64,000 nucleotides of DNA from CAZJDV01 sp964544865 (GTDB lineage: Bacteria; Chloroflexota; Dehalococcoidia; Lucifugimonadales; CAJWER01): contig CAZJDV010000005.1 of NCBI GenBank assembly GCA_964544865.1, forward strand, positions 6,579 through 70,578. The letters are read 5' to 3'. Positions 43,175-52,101 of the stretch are shown here, one piece after another. The position numbers were made by a program, and so were the translations under genes. Under the pieces are notes generated by a model. That model was not told the origin of the DNA. It saw only the letters and a list, made by a program, of their open reading frames with translations, and ran no database searches. Numbering within the stretch: position 1 is the stretch's first letter; every line of letters begins with the position of its first letter.

Positions 43175-44110
43175 TCAACCCCTCTGTCCGCCACGTCTCG
43201 TTCCACGGTTCCTCGATCTGTCCAGGATCGCCCTCGCCGGCTCGCCTCGGACAGCCTGGATGTCTTCGTGATATTTGAGCATTATGCCGAGGGTGTCGTC
43301 GATGATGGCGGGGTCCAGCTCCTGCTGGTTCAGTGCCACCAGGGCCGCGGTCCAATCGAGGGTCTCGGCAACCCCGGACACCTTGTACAGCTCGGCGGTC
43401 CGCAGCTCCTGCACGAACGCCGTCACCTGCTGGGCTAGCTTCCGCGAGGCGTCGGGCACTTTCGTGGTGACGATCTGGAGCTCCTTCTGAAAGTCCGGAT
43501 AGTCGATCCAGTAATACAGGCAGCGCCGCTTCAGGGCGTCGTGGACCTCCCGAGTGCGGTTGGACGTTATGACCACGATGGGCGGCTCGTCCGCGCGGAA
43601 GGCGCCCAGCTCGGGGATCGTGACCTGGAAGTCCGAGAGCAGCTCGAGCAAGAACCCCTCGAACTCCTCGTCGGCACGGTCTATCTCGTCGATGAGCAGG
43701 ACCGGCGGACGCTTTCGGGTGTTGTCGATGGCCTGAAGAAGGGGGCGCTTGATCAGGAAATGGTCGCTGAAAAGCTCCTTTGCCGCCGTCTGTTTGTCCA
43801 GACCCCCGCCGGCCTCCTGAAGCCTGATCTCCAGTAGCTGCCGCGCGTAGTTCCATTCATAGACCGCGTGGCTAATGTCGAGCCCCTCGTAGCACTGTAA
43901 CCGTATCAGGTCGGTGTCGAAGGTGGAGGCCAGTACCTTGGCGACCTCGGTCTTTCCAACGCCGGCCTCGCCCTCTAGGAAGAGGGGCCGCTTGAGCTTG
44001 AGGGCCAGGTAGATAGATATCGCCAGGCCCCGATCGGCGACATATAGCTGCTCTCGCAGCTTCTCCTGCAGCTCGTTTACCGAGACCGGTAGCGCAGTGG
44101 CCTGAGCCAA
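43175..44110 (-). CDS. MoxR-family AAA ATPase, CoxD-like
   Basis: 311 residues. Walker A GEAGVGKT (about 46-53), Walker B VLLIDEIDRAD, sensor 1 VITSNRTRE and arginine finger DALKRRC. MoxR ATPases work with VWA proteins as chaperones for metalloenzyme maturation; the CoxD subclass inserts the sulfido-Cu/Mo centre in CO dehydrogenases. The position downstream of coxSLM and upstream of the VWA gene fits such a role. Confidence 0.93.
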   Translation of the reverse strand: MAQATALPVSVNELQEKLREQLYVADRGLAISIYLALKLKRPLFLEGEAGVGKTEVAKVLASTFDTDLIRLQCYEGLDISHAVYEWNYARQLLEIRLQEAGGGLDKQTAAKELFSDHFLIKRPLLQAIDNTRKRPPVLLIDEIDRADEEFEGFLLELLSDFQVTIPELGAFRADEPPIVVITSNRTREVHDALKRRCLYYWIDYPDFQKELQIVTTKVPDASRKLAQQVTAFVQELRTAELYKVSGVAETLDWTAALVALNQQELDPAIIDDTLGIMLKYHEDIQAVRGEPARAILDRSRNRGTRRGGQRG

Positions 44111-44159
44111 GTGGGAAGCCTCCGATGGCGGCGCTCAACTCAGCGCCTATCCACACAAT

Positions 44160-44189
44160 ACGATAGCAAACCACGGGGCGGGATACAAA
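44160..44189 (-). promoter_or_regulatory. Promoter for the MoxR-VWA operon
   Basis: TTTGTA (44184-44189), an 18-bp spacer and TATCGT (44160-44165) preceded by TGC (extended -10). Start near 44153, 43-nt leader. Confidence 0.45.
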
Positions 44190-44250
44190 CCCGGCCCCTG
44201 CGAAAACAAGGCCATTTCAACTTCTCTAATCGGAGAGTCGGCGGCCCAGA

Positions 44251-45236
44251 TCAGCAGCCGGCCTCCTTGTTGACAAAGCTCATGAGCGGCTCGCAATCGC
44301 CGAATCGGCGGATGTTCTCGCGGTAGTATTCCAGGGAGTCGCCGACGACTCGGTCGGTTATGGAAGACATGTGGGGCGTGATGGCCGCGTCGGGCAGGTC
44401 CCAGAAGGGGCTGTCTTCCGGCGCGGGCTCCTCCGTGAGCACGTCGAGTGCGGCGCCGGCGACCTGCCTGGGCCTCAAGGCTTCCAGCAGCGCGGCCTCG
44501 TGGACGAGTGCGCCGCGGGCGACGTTGATGAGATAGGCCGTCGGCTTCATGGCGGCGATGGCGTCAGCGTCCATGATGCCTTCCTTCTCGGGGGTAACGA
44601 GCAGCGCGAGGCGAACGAAGTCGGCCTCTGCCAGCGCGCCGTGCAGGCCGGAGCGGTCGACGTACGCGTCAACGTGGGAGGGGGGCGCCACGGGTGGTAC
44701 GGCTGAAGCCAAGCACCCGCATCTGGAAACCCGACTTGCATATGCGAGCGACACCGGCGCCGATGGCGCCGACGCCTATGACAAGCATGGTCTTGCCCCT
44801 CAGCTCGACGTACGGGTTCTCGGTGGTCACTCGTTCGAGATTCCATAGTCGCTGCTGGTGGTCGCGAACGAACCCTGGGAGCCGCCGCGCCGGCGCCAGC
44901 ATGAACATCGCGACATGCTCAGCGATCGCGCTGCCCCGGGGGCCCCTCGTAACGGTAATGACCACGTCCGACCTTCTTGCTTCGGAGGTCAAGATGCCTT
45001 CCAAAGAAACACTGATCATTTGCAGCCACCTAAGTCGCGGTACGAGGGCCACCAGCTCCGGGCCCGGCAACAGCATCATCGCCGCGTCGGCCTGCGAGAC
45101 GTGCTCAAGGAACTCCTGCTCGTTCGCCGCCACCGTCACCTCGACCTCCGGATGCGCCGTCCCGAGAGTAGCGAGCACGGGCTCCACCAGAGGTTCGGGG
45201 AGAGGCCCATACGCGACGTGAAGTTTTCTGTGTCAT
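44251..45236 (-). CDS. D-isomer-specific 2-hydroxyacid dehydrogenase (frameshifted)
   Basis: NAD(P)-dependent 2-hydroxyacid dehydrogenase. The frame is broken twice. Near the N-terminus a run of four A (just after ATG 45234-45236, AAGGA upstream) separates MTQK from LHVAYGPLPEPL. At about 44685-44690 a run of six G on the plus strand separates GFSRTTRGAP from SHVDAY. Repaired, it is about 326 residues with nucleotide-binding VIGVGAIGAGVA, catalytic Arg in INVARGALV, Glu in the LTEEPAPEDSPFW segment and His in TPHMSS. Both breaks are in homopolymers, so sequencing indels are likely. It lies between coxM and MoxR. Confidence 0.75.
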
Positions 45237-45335
45237 GGTGCTAGGTCCTTGTGTTGAATGAAGCCCTGGCGACCATCCGGGCGGCCTTCGGTGGGGTGAT
45301 CGCCTGGCTGTCAGGCCCCTATGGCCTGCAATGAC

Positions 45336-45372
45336 AGCCTCAGGGGCGGGATGCAACCCCGCCCCTGAGGCT
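45336..45372 (-). terminator. 15-bp perfect hairpin after coxM
   Basis: AGCCTCAGGGGCGGG (45336-45350) pairs exactly with 45358-45372 around a 7-nt loop, 20 bp beyond the coxM stop. It probably ends or protects the coxSLM transcript; no T-run follows. Confidence 0.6.
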
Positions 45373-45391
45373 TCAGCGTGAAAACTGCGTC

Positions 45392-46258
45392 CTAACCCGC
45401 GCGTCGCGCGGCGGCGCTCACAGCGCGGCCAACATACACGCTCGCCATGGCCCGGCGGTACTCCGCCGATGCGTAGATGTCGCCTATGACGTCGTCGCCC
45501 AGGTCGCCTTCGACCGCGGCAGCGGCCTCGGCTATCGCGGTGTCATCGAGGCTCTTGCCCGGGAGCGTGGCCTCTACGGACGAGGCCTTGACCGGGGACG
45601 GCGCCAGACCGCCCAAGGCCACGCTGGCCGCCGAGCATACGTCACCCTCGACGGTCAAGACGACCGCGGCGCTCAGCACGGCGTAACGGGATGCTGGATG
45701 GAAGAACTTGCGGTAGGCCATGCCCTGGCCGTCCCGCGCGGTGGAAACCTGTATCGAGGTGAGCACCTCGTCTTCGCGCAGGGCCGTGGTCATCAGGCCC
45801 TGGAAGAAATCGCTCGCGCCAATCTTGCGGTCGCCTCCGGACCCCGTGACGTTGAATGTGGCGCCCAGGGCCGTGAGCACGGACGGCAGGTCGGAGGCGG
45901 GGTCTGCGTGGGCGACGTTGCCCCCGATGGTGGCACGGTTTCGCACCGCGGGATCCGCGATGAATGACGCGGCCTCCGAAAGGAGCGGACAGGCATCCCG
46001 CACCGCGCTGGACGAGGCGATCTCCGCGTGGGGCGTCAGGGCGCCGATTCGCAGCGTGCCGTTGCCAGACTCGACCCCTTTCAGATCGGCGATGCCTCCA
46101 ATGTCGATCAGTGCTGTCGGCTCGGCCAGCCGCAGCTTCATCAGCGAGATAAGGCTCTGGCCGCCGGCCAACAGCTTGGCTCCCTCATGTCGGCCCAGCA
46201 GGCTTACCGCCTCCGCAACCGAGCCCGCGCGGTAGTAGTCTACGTCTGCTGAGTACAT
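45392..46258 (-). CDS. coxM: Xanthine dehydrogenase family FAD-binding (medium) subunit, CoxM-like
   Basis: 288 residues, FAD_binding_5 plus CO_deh_flav_C. FAD motifs AGGQSLIS (about 32-39) and TIGGNVAHADPASD (about 110-123) are intact. It carries electrons from the Fe-S subunit to the acceptor. The start is at 46258, 2 bp after the coxL stop. The set belongs to the aerobic CO/nicotinate/aldehyde-type molybdenum hydroxylases. Confidence 0.94.
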   Translation of the reverse strand: MYSADVDYYRAGSVAEAVSLLGRHEGAKLLAGGQSLISLMKLRLAEPTALIDIGGIADLKGVESGNGTLRIGALTPHAEIASSSAVRDACPLLSEAASFIADPAVRNRATIGGNVAHADPASDLPSVLTALGATFNVTGSGGDRKIGASDFFQGLMTTALREDEVLTSIQVSTARDGQGMAYRKFFHPASRYAVLSAAVVLTVEGDVCSAASVALGGLAPSPVKASSVEATLPGKSLDDTAIAEAAAAVEGDLGDDVIGDIYASAEYRRAMASVYVGRAVSAAARRAG

Positions 46259-46260
46259 GG

Positions 46261-48612
46261 CTAGCTCCCTTTCCCGTTTTCATGAATGGCTTTCCAGATC
46301 TTCTCGGGGGTCAGCGGCATGTCGATCTTGTCGACGCCGAGTGGTCTGAGGGCGTCCATCACCGCGTTGTATGCGGTGGCGGTTGACGCTATGGTGCCCG
46401 TTTCCCCAACACCTTTTATTCCCAGAGGATGGTGAGGCGATGCCGTGACGGTGGTCAGTGTCTCGATATTCGGCAACGAGTTGGACTTCGGAATGGCATA
46501 GTCCATCATCGAGCCGGTCAGCAACTGTCCGTCCTCGTCGTAGACAGCGCCTTCCCAGAGGACAGGGCCGATTCCCTGGACCACGCCACCGTGGATCTGG
46601 CCGTCCACGATCATCGGGTTGATCCGGGGCCCGCAGTCGTCGGCGGCCACGTACCGCTTCACCTCGACGTGGCCGGTGTCCGTGTCCACCTCCACCACGG
46701 CTATGTGGGTCCCGAATGGATAGGTGAAGTTAGGAGGATCGTAGAACGTGGTCGCGTCGAGCCCGGGGTCCATGCCCTCGGGCATGTCCCAGGCCACGTT
46801 CGCCATGAGGGCGATGTCCTGGATGCTCTTGAACTGGTCCGGCGAGCCCTTTACGAAAAACTTGCCGTCCTCGTAGTCGATGTCCTCGGTGGCGGCCTCC
46901 AGGAGGTGGGCGGCGAGAGTCTTGGCCTTCTCCTTGATCTTCCGCGCGCTCAGGGCGACCGCCGCCCCCGCTACCGCCGTGGTGCGGCTGCCGTAGGTTC
47001 CCCAGCCCATCGGGGTGTTGTCCGTGTCGCCGTGGATTAGCTCCACGTCGTCCACCTCAACGCCGAGCTCGTCGGCCACGATCTGGGCGAAGGTGGTCTC
47101 CTCGCCCTGGCCGTGGGGCGATGCGCCAGTGAAGACGTTCACTTTGCCGGTCGGATGGAAGCGGACGATGGCGCTCTCCCATAGGCCGCCCTGGAATCCG
47201 ACGGCCCCGGCGACCTGGGACGGTCCCAGGCCACAGAGCTCCGCGTACGTGGTCACGCCTATTCCGATATAGCGGCCCTGCTCCCTGAGCGATGCCTGCT
47301 CACTGCACAGGTCGTCGTAGCCGATGTGCCCCAGAGCCAAATCCATCGTTGCTTCGTAGTCGCCGCTGTCGTATGTGAGGCCGGTTGACACGTCGTGTCC
47401 GTCCTCGAACGCCGGCAGGAGGTTCCTCCTTCGTATCTCTACCGGGTCCATGTCCAGCTTGCCGGCAACTAGATCGATGAGCCTCTCCAGCAGGAAGGTC
47501 GCCTCGGGGCGGCCCGCTCCTCGGTACGCGTCAGTGGGGGTTGCGTTGTTGAAAACGCCATAGATGTCGCCGTGGACGTTGGGGATGTCGTAGGCGCCCG
47601 AGTACATCAGGCCGTGGAGTATCGTGGGAATCCCCGGCGCCGCCGTGGACAGGTATGCACCCATGCCGGCCCAGACGGTGGCGCGAAGGCCAGTGATCTT
47701 GCCGTCGCTTGTGGCCGAGATCGCCACATCCTGAACGTGGTCACGCCCGTGTATCGTGGCCTGGTAGCCCTCGCTGCGGGTGGCCGTCCACTTTACCGGC
47801 CGCCCAACCTGCATGGAGCAGAATGCCGTGATTACCTCGTCCGCGTAGAACGGGATCTTGCTGCCGAAACCGCCCCCAACCTCCGGGGCGATGACCCGGA
47901 TCTTATGCTCGGGGATCCCTGTAACCACCGAGCAGAGGAAGCGGGCGACATGAGGATTCTGCGTGGTGCTCCACAGGGTCAACTCGCCCATCGGAGCCGT
48001 CCACTGCGCCACGGCGGAACGGGGCTCCATGGCGTTGGGGATCAGCCGCTGGTGGACGATGCGCTCCTCAACGACGACGTCGGCGTCTTCGAAGGCGACA
48101 TCGGTGTCGCCGCCCGAGACCACCCAGTGAAACGCCTGGTTGCCCGGGGCGTCCTCGTGAAGCTGTGGCGCGCCCGACTTCGTCGCCTTCTCGGGGTCGA
48201 CGACGACCGGCAGCGGGTCATATTCTACGTCGATTAGGCCTAGGGCGTCCTCGGCCTGGTAACGGCTCTCGGCGACCACGACCGCCACGGCCTCGCCCGC
48301 ATATCGGACGACATCCTTGGCTATTGCCGGATGGTCGACCGCCTTGAGGTCCGAGTCTGGGATAAGCCACGCGCAGGGCACGGGGTTGAGCGATGCGGCG
48401 TCTGTGCCGGTGAAGACCCCGAGCACCCCCTCCTGCACTGCGGCCTCACTCGTGTCAATGCTCGTGATGCCGGCGTGGGCGTAGGGGCTTCGCAAGATGG
48501 CCGCGTAGGCCATGTCCGGGAGCTTGATGTCGTCGGTGTATGAAGCTTGGCCAGTGATAAGGCGCGGGTCCTCGCGTCGGCGTATGCCGGAGCTGAATAT
48601 TCTGCTGGTCAT
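46261..48612 (-). CDS. Molybdopterin-binding (large) subunit of xanthine dehydrogenase family, CoxL form II-like
   Basis: 783 residues, aldehyde oxidase/xanthine dehydrogenase molybdenum subunit. The active-site loop reads AYRGAGR, the form II signature, and not the AYxCSFR loop of genuine Cu-Mo CO dehydrogenase, so CO oxidation is doubtful and an organic substrate more likely. [19 protein letters not shown] [13 protein letters not shown] and GVGETGTI (catalytic Glu) are present. The ATG at 48612 overlaps the coxS stop by 4 bp (ATGA), with GGGAGG upstream. Confidence 0.93.
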   Translation of the reverse strand: MTSRIFSSGIRRREDPRLITGQASYTDDIKLPDMAYAAILRSPYAHAGITSIDTSEAAVQEGVLGVFTGTDAASLNPVPCAWLIPDSDLKAVDHPAIAKDVVRYAGEAVAVVVAESRYQAEDALGLIDVEYDPLPVVVDPEKATKSGAPQLHEDAPGNQAFHWVVSGGDTDVAFEDADVVVEERIVHQRLIPNAMEPRSAVAQWTAPMGELTLWSTTQNPHVARFLCSVVTGIPEHKIRVIAPEVGGGFGSKIPFYADEVITAFCSMQVGRPVKWTATRSEGYQATIHGRDHVQDVAISATSDGKITGLRATVWAGMGAYLSTAAPGIPTILHGLMYSGAYDIPNVHGDIYGVFNNATPTDAYRGAGRPEATFLLERLIDLVAGKLDMDPVEIRRRNLLPAFEDGHDVSTGLTYDSGDYEATMDLALGHIGYDDLCSEQASLREQGRYIGIGVTTYAELCGLGPSQVAGAVGFQGGLWESAIVRFHPTGKVNVFTGASPHGQGEETTFAQIVADELGVEVDDVELIHGDTDNTPMGWGTYGSRTTAVAGAAVALSARKIKEKAKTLAAHLLEAATEDIDYEDGKFFVKGSPDQFKSIQDIALMANVAWDMPEGMDPGLDATTFYDPPNFTYPFGTHIAVVEVDTDTGHVEVKRYVAADDCGPRINPMIVDGQIHGGVVQGIGPVLWEGAVYDEDGQLLTGSMMDYAIPKSNSLPNIETLTTVTASPHHPLGIKGVGETGTIASTATAYNAVMDALRPLGVDKIDMPLTPEKIWKAIHENGKGS

Positions 48613-49085
48613 GACTTGCCTCCCATCACCGCCGCCGCTTCCCCAACGGCGAGCACTATGTTTTGGTAGCCCGTACAGCGGCAATAGTTGCCCGTGAGGG
48701 CGTGGCGGACCTCCTCCTCCGATGGGTCGGGGTTGACGCGGAGCAGCTCGTTCGCCGCCATTATCATGCCCGGCGTGCAAAACCCGCACTGCAACCCGTG
48801 CTTGTTCCAGAACGCCTCTTGCAGTGCGTGGAGTTTGCCGTCCTCGCCCAGCCCCTCGATAGTGATGATGGTGGCTCCGTCGGCCTGTACCGCGAGCGAG
48901 TTGCACGCCTTGACCGATACGCCGTTCATCATCACCGTGCAGGACCCGCACTGACTCGTGTCGCACCCGACTTTCGTGCCGGTGAGTCCCGCGGTATCGC
49001 GGATAAAGTGAACCAGCAGCAGCCTGGGCTCGACCTCGTCTTCGTAGACGCGCCCGTTAATGCTGATCCGAACGGGAATCTTCAT
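48609..49085 (-). CDS. [2Fe-2S] small subunit of xanthine dehydrogenase family, CoxS-like
   Basis: 158 residues from the ATG at 49085, which has GAGGAGGT 7 nt upstream (a start at 49124 would lie before the ribosome site). The N-terminal plant-type ferredoxin cluster has CDTSQCGSC plus a later Cys; the C-terminal cluster has CGFC and CRC in QCGFCTPGM and GNYCRCTGY. First gene of coxSLM, coupled to coxL. Confidence 0.95.
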   Translation of the reverse strand: MKIPVRISINGRVYEDEVEPRLLLVHFIRDTAGLTGTKVGCDTSQCGSCTVMMNGVSVKACNSLAVQADGATIITIEGLGEDGKLHALQEAFWNKHGLQCGFCTPGMIMAANELLRVNPDPSEEEVRHALTGNYCRCTGYQNIVLAVGEAAAVMGGKS

Positions 49086-49192
49086 CGATAGCACCTCCTC
49101 GAAGGTTGTCGCATGGCTGGACACCGAGGCCTTCGCAGGCCGACGACTGGTCCTGCGCCTAACGGAAAACAGGGTGTTTCGCGTCCGTTGCC

Positions 49193-49221
49193 ACTGTAGG
49201 CCAACAAGGTATTGATGTCAA
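49193..49221 (-). promoter_or_regulatory. Proximal coxSLM promoter
   Basis: TTGACA (49216-49221), 17 bp, TACAGT (49193-49198). Start near 49186, leader about 100 nt. Confidence 0.55.
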
Positions 49222-49239
49222 CTGAGTGAAAGACGTCAC

Positions 49240-49268
49240 ATATCTATCAGATTCTTGAGTGATGTCAA
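49240..49268 (-). promoter_or_regulatory. Distal coxSLM promoter
   Basis: TTGACA (49263-49268), 17 bp, AGATAT (49240-49245); TAGATA with 16 bp is an alternative -10. Confidence 0.45.
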
Positions 49269-49341
49269 CCTTTCGGACGTGGACAGCAGCCGCCATGAAC
49301 GAATCACCGAGGAGCGCATGCGGCGGGTGAAATCCTCGGAG

Positions 49342-49370
49342 TTGAAACGAGGGTTTTGGACTGGTATCCT
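49342..49370 (+). promoter_or_regulatory. acsA promoter
   Basis: TTGAAA (49342-49347), 17 bp, TATCCT (49365-49370) with TGG before the -10. Start near 49377, leader about 57 nt. Confidence 0.55.
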
Positions 49371-49433
49371 GAACCGCAATCGCGTCCATAGAGTGGTCCA
49401 GGCCCGTGTATGAAACCAGAGAGGGAGCCAAGA

Positions 49434-51551
49434 ATGACCGACAAGAGCGAAAACGTCGAGACCAGTGAAGCCCAGATCGCCGCTCACTGGAAGGAAGAGG
49501 AGGTCATCAGCCCGAGTGCGGCGTTCGTCGCCCAGGCGAACATGGCCGATCCCGGCGTGTTCGACAGGTTCAGCATGGACAACTTTCCCGAGTGTTTTCG
49601 AGAGTATGCGGACCTCCTGAGCTGGGACCGCGACTGGGACACGACCCTGGACACGTCCAACCCTCCATTCTGGAAATGGTTCGTCGGCGGGAAGCTGAAC
49701 GCCAGCTACAACTGCGTCGACAGGCACCTGCCGACGTCCAAGAACAAGGCGGCGTTTATCTGGGTGCCGGAGAAGGAGGACGAGGAAGACCGGGTGGTGA
49801 CGTACCAGGATCTCTACGTGAGGGTCAACGAGTTCGCGGCGCTGCTCCAGGATTTCGCGGGCGTCAAGACGGGCGACCGGGTCACGTTCCACATGCCGAT
49901 GATGGTGGAACTCCCGGTCTCGATGCTCGCCAGCGCGCGGCTCGGCGTGGTCCACTCTCAAGTGTTCGGTGGATTCAGCGGCTCGGCCTGCGGCGACCGG
50001 ATAGTGGACTCTGGGAGCCACATCCTGGTCACGATGGATTCGTACTGGCGCAACGGCGAGCTGCTAGACCACAAGATCAAGGCCGATGAGGCCGTGGAGC
50101 AGGCCGAGAAGAACGGGATGAAGGTCGACAAGGTGCTGGTCTGGCGGCGGTATCCAGGGAAGTACTCGTCCCCGACGCCGATGGTAGAGGGACGCGATTA
50201 CTTCGTCGACGAGCTGCTGGAGGAGTATCGCGGCAAGAGGGTCGAGCCCGTGTCCATGCCGGCCGAGGCGCCCCTGTTCCTCATGTACACCAGCGGCACG
50301 ACGGCGAAGCCCAAGGGATGCCAGCACAGCACCGGCGGATACATGTCCTATGTCGCGGGCACGGCCAAGTTCTACCAGGACATCCACCCCGAGGATGTCT
50401 ACTGGTGCTTTGCCGACATCGGTTGGATAACCGGTCACTCGTACATCGTCTACGGCCCCCTGGCCGTCAATGCGACCAGCGTGATGTACGAGGGTGTGCC
50501 GACCTATCCCGACCCCGGCAGGCCGTGGCGGATAGCCGAGCGTCTCGACGTGAACATCTTCCACACGGCGCCCACCACCATTCGCATGCTCAGAAAGGTC
50601 GGCCCCGACGAGCCGCCGAAGTACAACTATCACTTCAAGCACATGACCACAGTCGGCGAGCCGATTGAGCCCGCGGTGTGGAGGTGGTACCACGAGGTCG
50701 TGGGCAAGAGGGAGGCCGCCATAGTAGACACCTACTGGCAGACCGAGAACGGCGGGTTCCTGGGTTCCACCCTGCCGGCCCTTCAGCCGATGAAGCCGGG
50801 GAGCTGCGGGCCCGGTGTGCTGGGCATCTTTCCGGTGATCTACGACGAGGAGCGCAACGAGGTCGAACCCGGCAGCGGCAACGGTGGCAACATCTGCATC
50901 AGGAACCCCTGGCCGGGATTCATGCAGACGATCTGGGGCGACCCCGACCGGTTTGTAGACACCTACTTCAGCAAGTATTGCAAAGACACCGACAGCAAGG
51001 ACTGGCGCGACTGGCCCTACCTTACCGGCGACGGCGCCATGCAGGCGGCGGACGGGTACTTCCGTATCGTGGGGCGCGTGGACGACGTTATTAACGTCGC
51101 CGGCCACAGGCTGGGCACAAAGGAGCTGGAGTCCGCCGCACTCACCGTCGAGGCGATTGGTGAGGCGGCCGCAGTGCCCGCGTTCGACGAGCTCAGAGGC
51201 CGGGTCCCCGAGATCTACGTCTCCCTCAAGCCCGGCTACGAGGGTGTGACGGACATCGAGGACCAGGTGAAGGACGCTCTACGGCGGATAATCGGGCCGA
51301 TCGCCCGCCCCGCTCACGTCTGGGTCAGCGCAGATCTCCCCAAGACCCGCTCTGGAAAGATCATGCGGCGCGTGATAGCCGCCATATCCAACTTCATGGA
51401 CGTGGGTGACACCACGACCCTGGCGAACCCTGAGATCGTCGAGGTAATTCGCGAGGCGGTCCAGAGCGCCAAAGTCCAGGCTGGAGAGGTCCCAGAAGGG
51501 CTCTCAGAGGCGGTGCAGGAAGAGTTCCGGCGCTTCGGCGAGGAGTCCTAG
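49434..51551 (+). CDS. acsA: Acetyl-CoA synthetase (AMP-forming)
   Basis: 705 residues, ANL superfamily. P-loop YTSGTTAKPKG, acetate-pocket Trp in DTYWQTENGG, hinge GRVDDVINVAGHRLG, and the acetylatable catalytic Lys in KTRSGKIMRR. It activates acetate (possibly propionate) to the CoA thioester. The ATG at 49434 has GGGAG 6 nt upstream; an upstream in-frame ATG (49410) is less likely. Slightly longer than typical Acs (about 650). It is divergent from coxSLM and may share regulation. Confidence 0.94.
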   Translation: MTDKSENVETSEAQIAAHWKEEEVISPSAAFVAQANMADPGVFDRFSMDNFPECFREYADLLSWDRDWDTTLDTSNPPFWKWFVGGKLNASYNCVDRHLPTSKNKAAFIWVPEKEDEEDRVVTYQDLYVRVNEFAALLQDFAGVKTGDRVTFHMPMMVELPVSMLASARLGVVHSQVFGGFSGSACGDRIVDSGSHILVTMDSYWRNGELLDHKIKADEAVEQAEKNGMKVDKVLVWRRYPGKYSSPTPMVEGRDYFVDELLEEYRGKRVEPVSMPAEAPLFLMYTSGTTAKPKGCQHSTGGYMSYVAGTAKFYQDIHPEDVYWCFADIGWITGHSYIVYGPLAVNATSVMYEGVPTYPDPGRPWRIAERLDVNIFHTAPTTIRMLRKVGPDEPPKYNYHFKHMTTVGEPIEPAVWRWYHEVVGKREAAIVDTYWQTENGGFLGSTLPALQPMKPGSCGPGVLGIFPVIYDEERNEVEPGSGNGGNICIRNPWPGFMQTIWGDPDRFVDTYFSKYCKDTDSKDWRDWPYLTGDGAMQAADGYFRIVGRVDDVINVAGHRLGTKELESAALTVEAIGEAAAVPAFDELRGRVPEIYVSLKPGYEGVTDIEDQVKDALRRIIGPIARPAHVWVSADLPKTRSGKIMRRVIAAISNFMDVGDTTTLANPEIVEVIREAVQSAKVQAGEVPEGLSEAVQEEFRRFGEES

Positions 51552-52101
51552 CTGGCGCTCCGCCAACCGCAAAGCGATCTCCTGGCCCTACGAGTGGAGG
51601 GATGGGCCGCGCCCGATCGCCGGGGGAAAGCCGCCTGTTTATCGGCTTAGGTGGCAGGTTCGATCGCCGGTGTCTTCAAGCTCTACTTCGGGCCTGCGAT
51701 GAGCATAGAACGCGTCGATCTGCCCACAAAGGACAAAGCCTTGCTGGACGCCGAGCTGTCAGAGGGCGTGCGGCACTAATGGTCTGTTCAGTCTACCGTG
51801 ATGCAGGATGACATTGGGCGAACCTATGTGGGCGCGCCTCTCGCCAATGCGGCGAAGGATGCCCATTGGAAATCGCCATTGGCGGTAGGATCTTCCCCTT
51901 CCTTGCAATAGCTTGTGCTGAGTCCTTCGAGCGAAATTGATACGAGGTGATAGTCGAGATGTTTGCTCGGCGGCACTTCCAGGGCAACGAGTCCTTCGGG
52001 TAGTCGATGGCGGCGTTGGTGCGGAGGTGCTAGGAGGCTGGGACTCATTGCGGCGTGTAGCCGCCGCGGACCGACGAGCGCCAGGGCGAAAAGAGGTTTC
52101 T
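51552..52101. other. Intergenic region after acsA
   Basis: 550 bp. It contains a possible 42-residue ORF at 51651-51779. On the minus strand at 51824-52048 a reading frame (LPEGLVALEVPPSKHLDYH...) looks protein-like but lacks a ribosome site and family match. It may be a decayed gene; I cannot name it. Confidence 0.4.
51651..51779 (+). CDS. Possible small ORF or gene remnant
   Basis: GTG-started 42-residue frame with protein-like composition (AGVFKLYFGPAMSIERVDLP, ending ELSEGVRH). Ribosome site is poor. It could be the C-terminal scar of a deleted gene. Low confidence. Confidence 0.2.
   Translation: MAGSIAGVFKLYFGPAMSIERVDLPTKDKALLDAELSEGVRH

Larger units (their letters stand above)
49086..49433. 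promoter_or_regulatory. Divergent control region between coxSLM and acsA
   Basis: 348 bp without a gene. It holds two minus-strand promoters toward cox, one plus-strand promoter toward acsA, and a 10-bp direct repeat TGATGTCAAC (49213-49222 and 49260-49269) spaced 47 bp that overlaps both cox -35 boxes. Confidence 0.6.

Noticed and set aside
51824..52048. 74-residue minus-strand frame that looks protein-like
   Set aside because: No start context or recognisable family; kept only as a note on a possible remnant.
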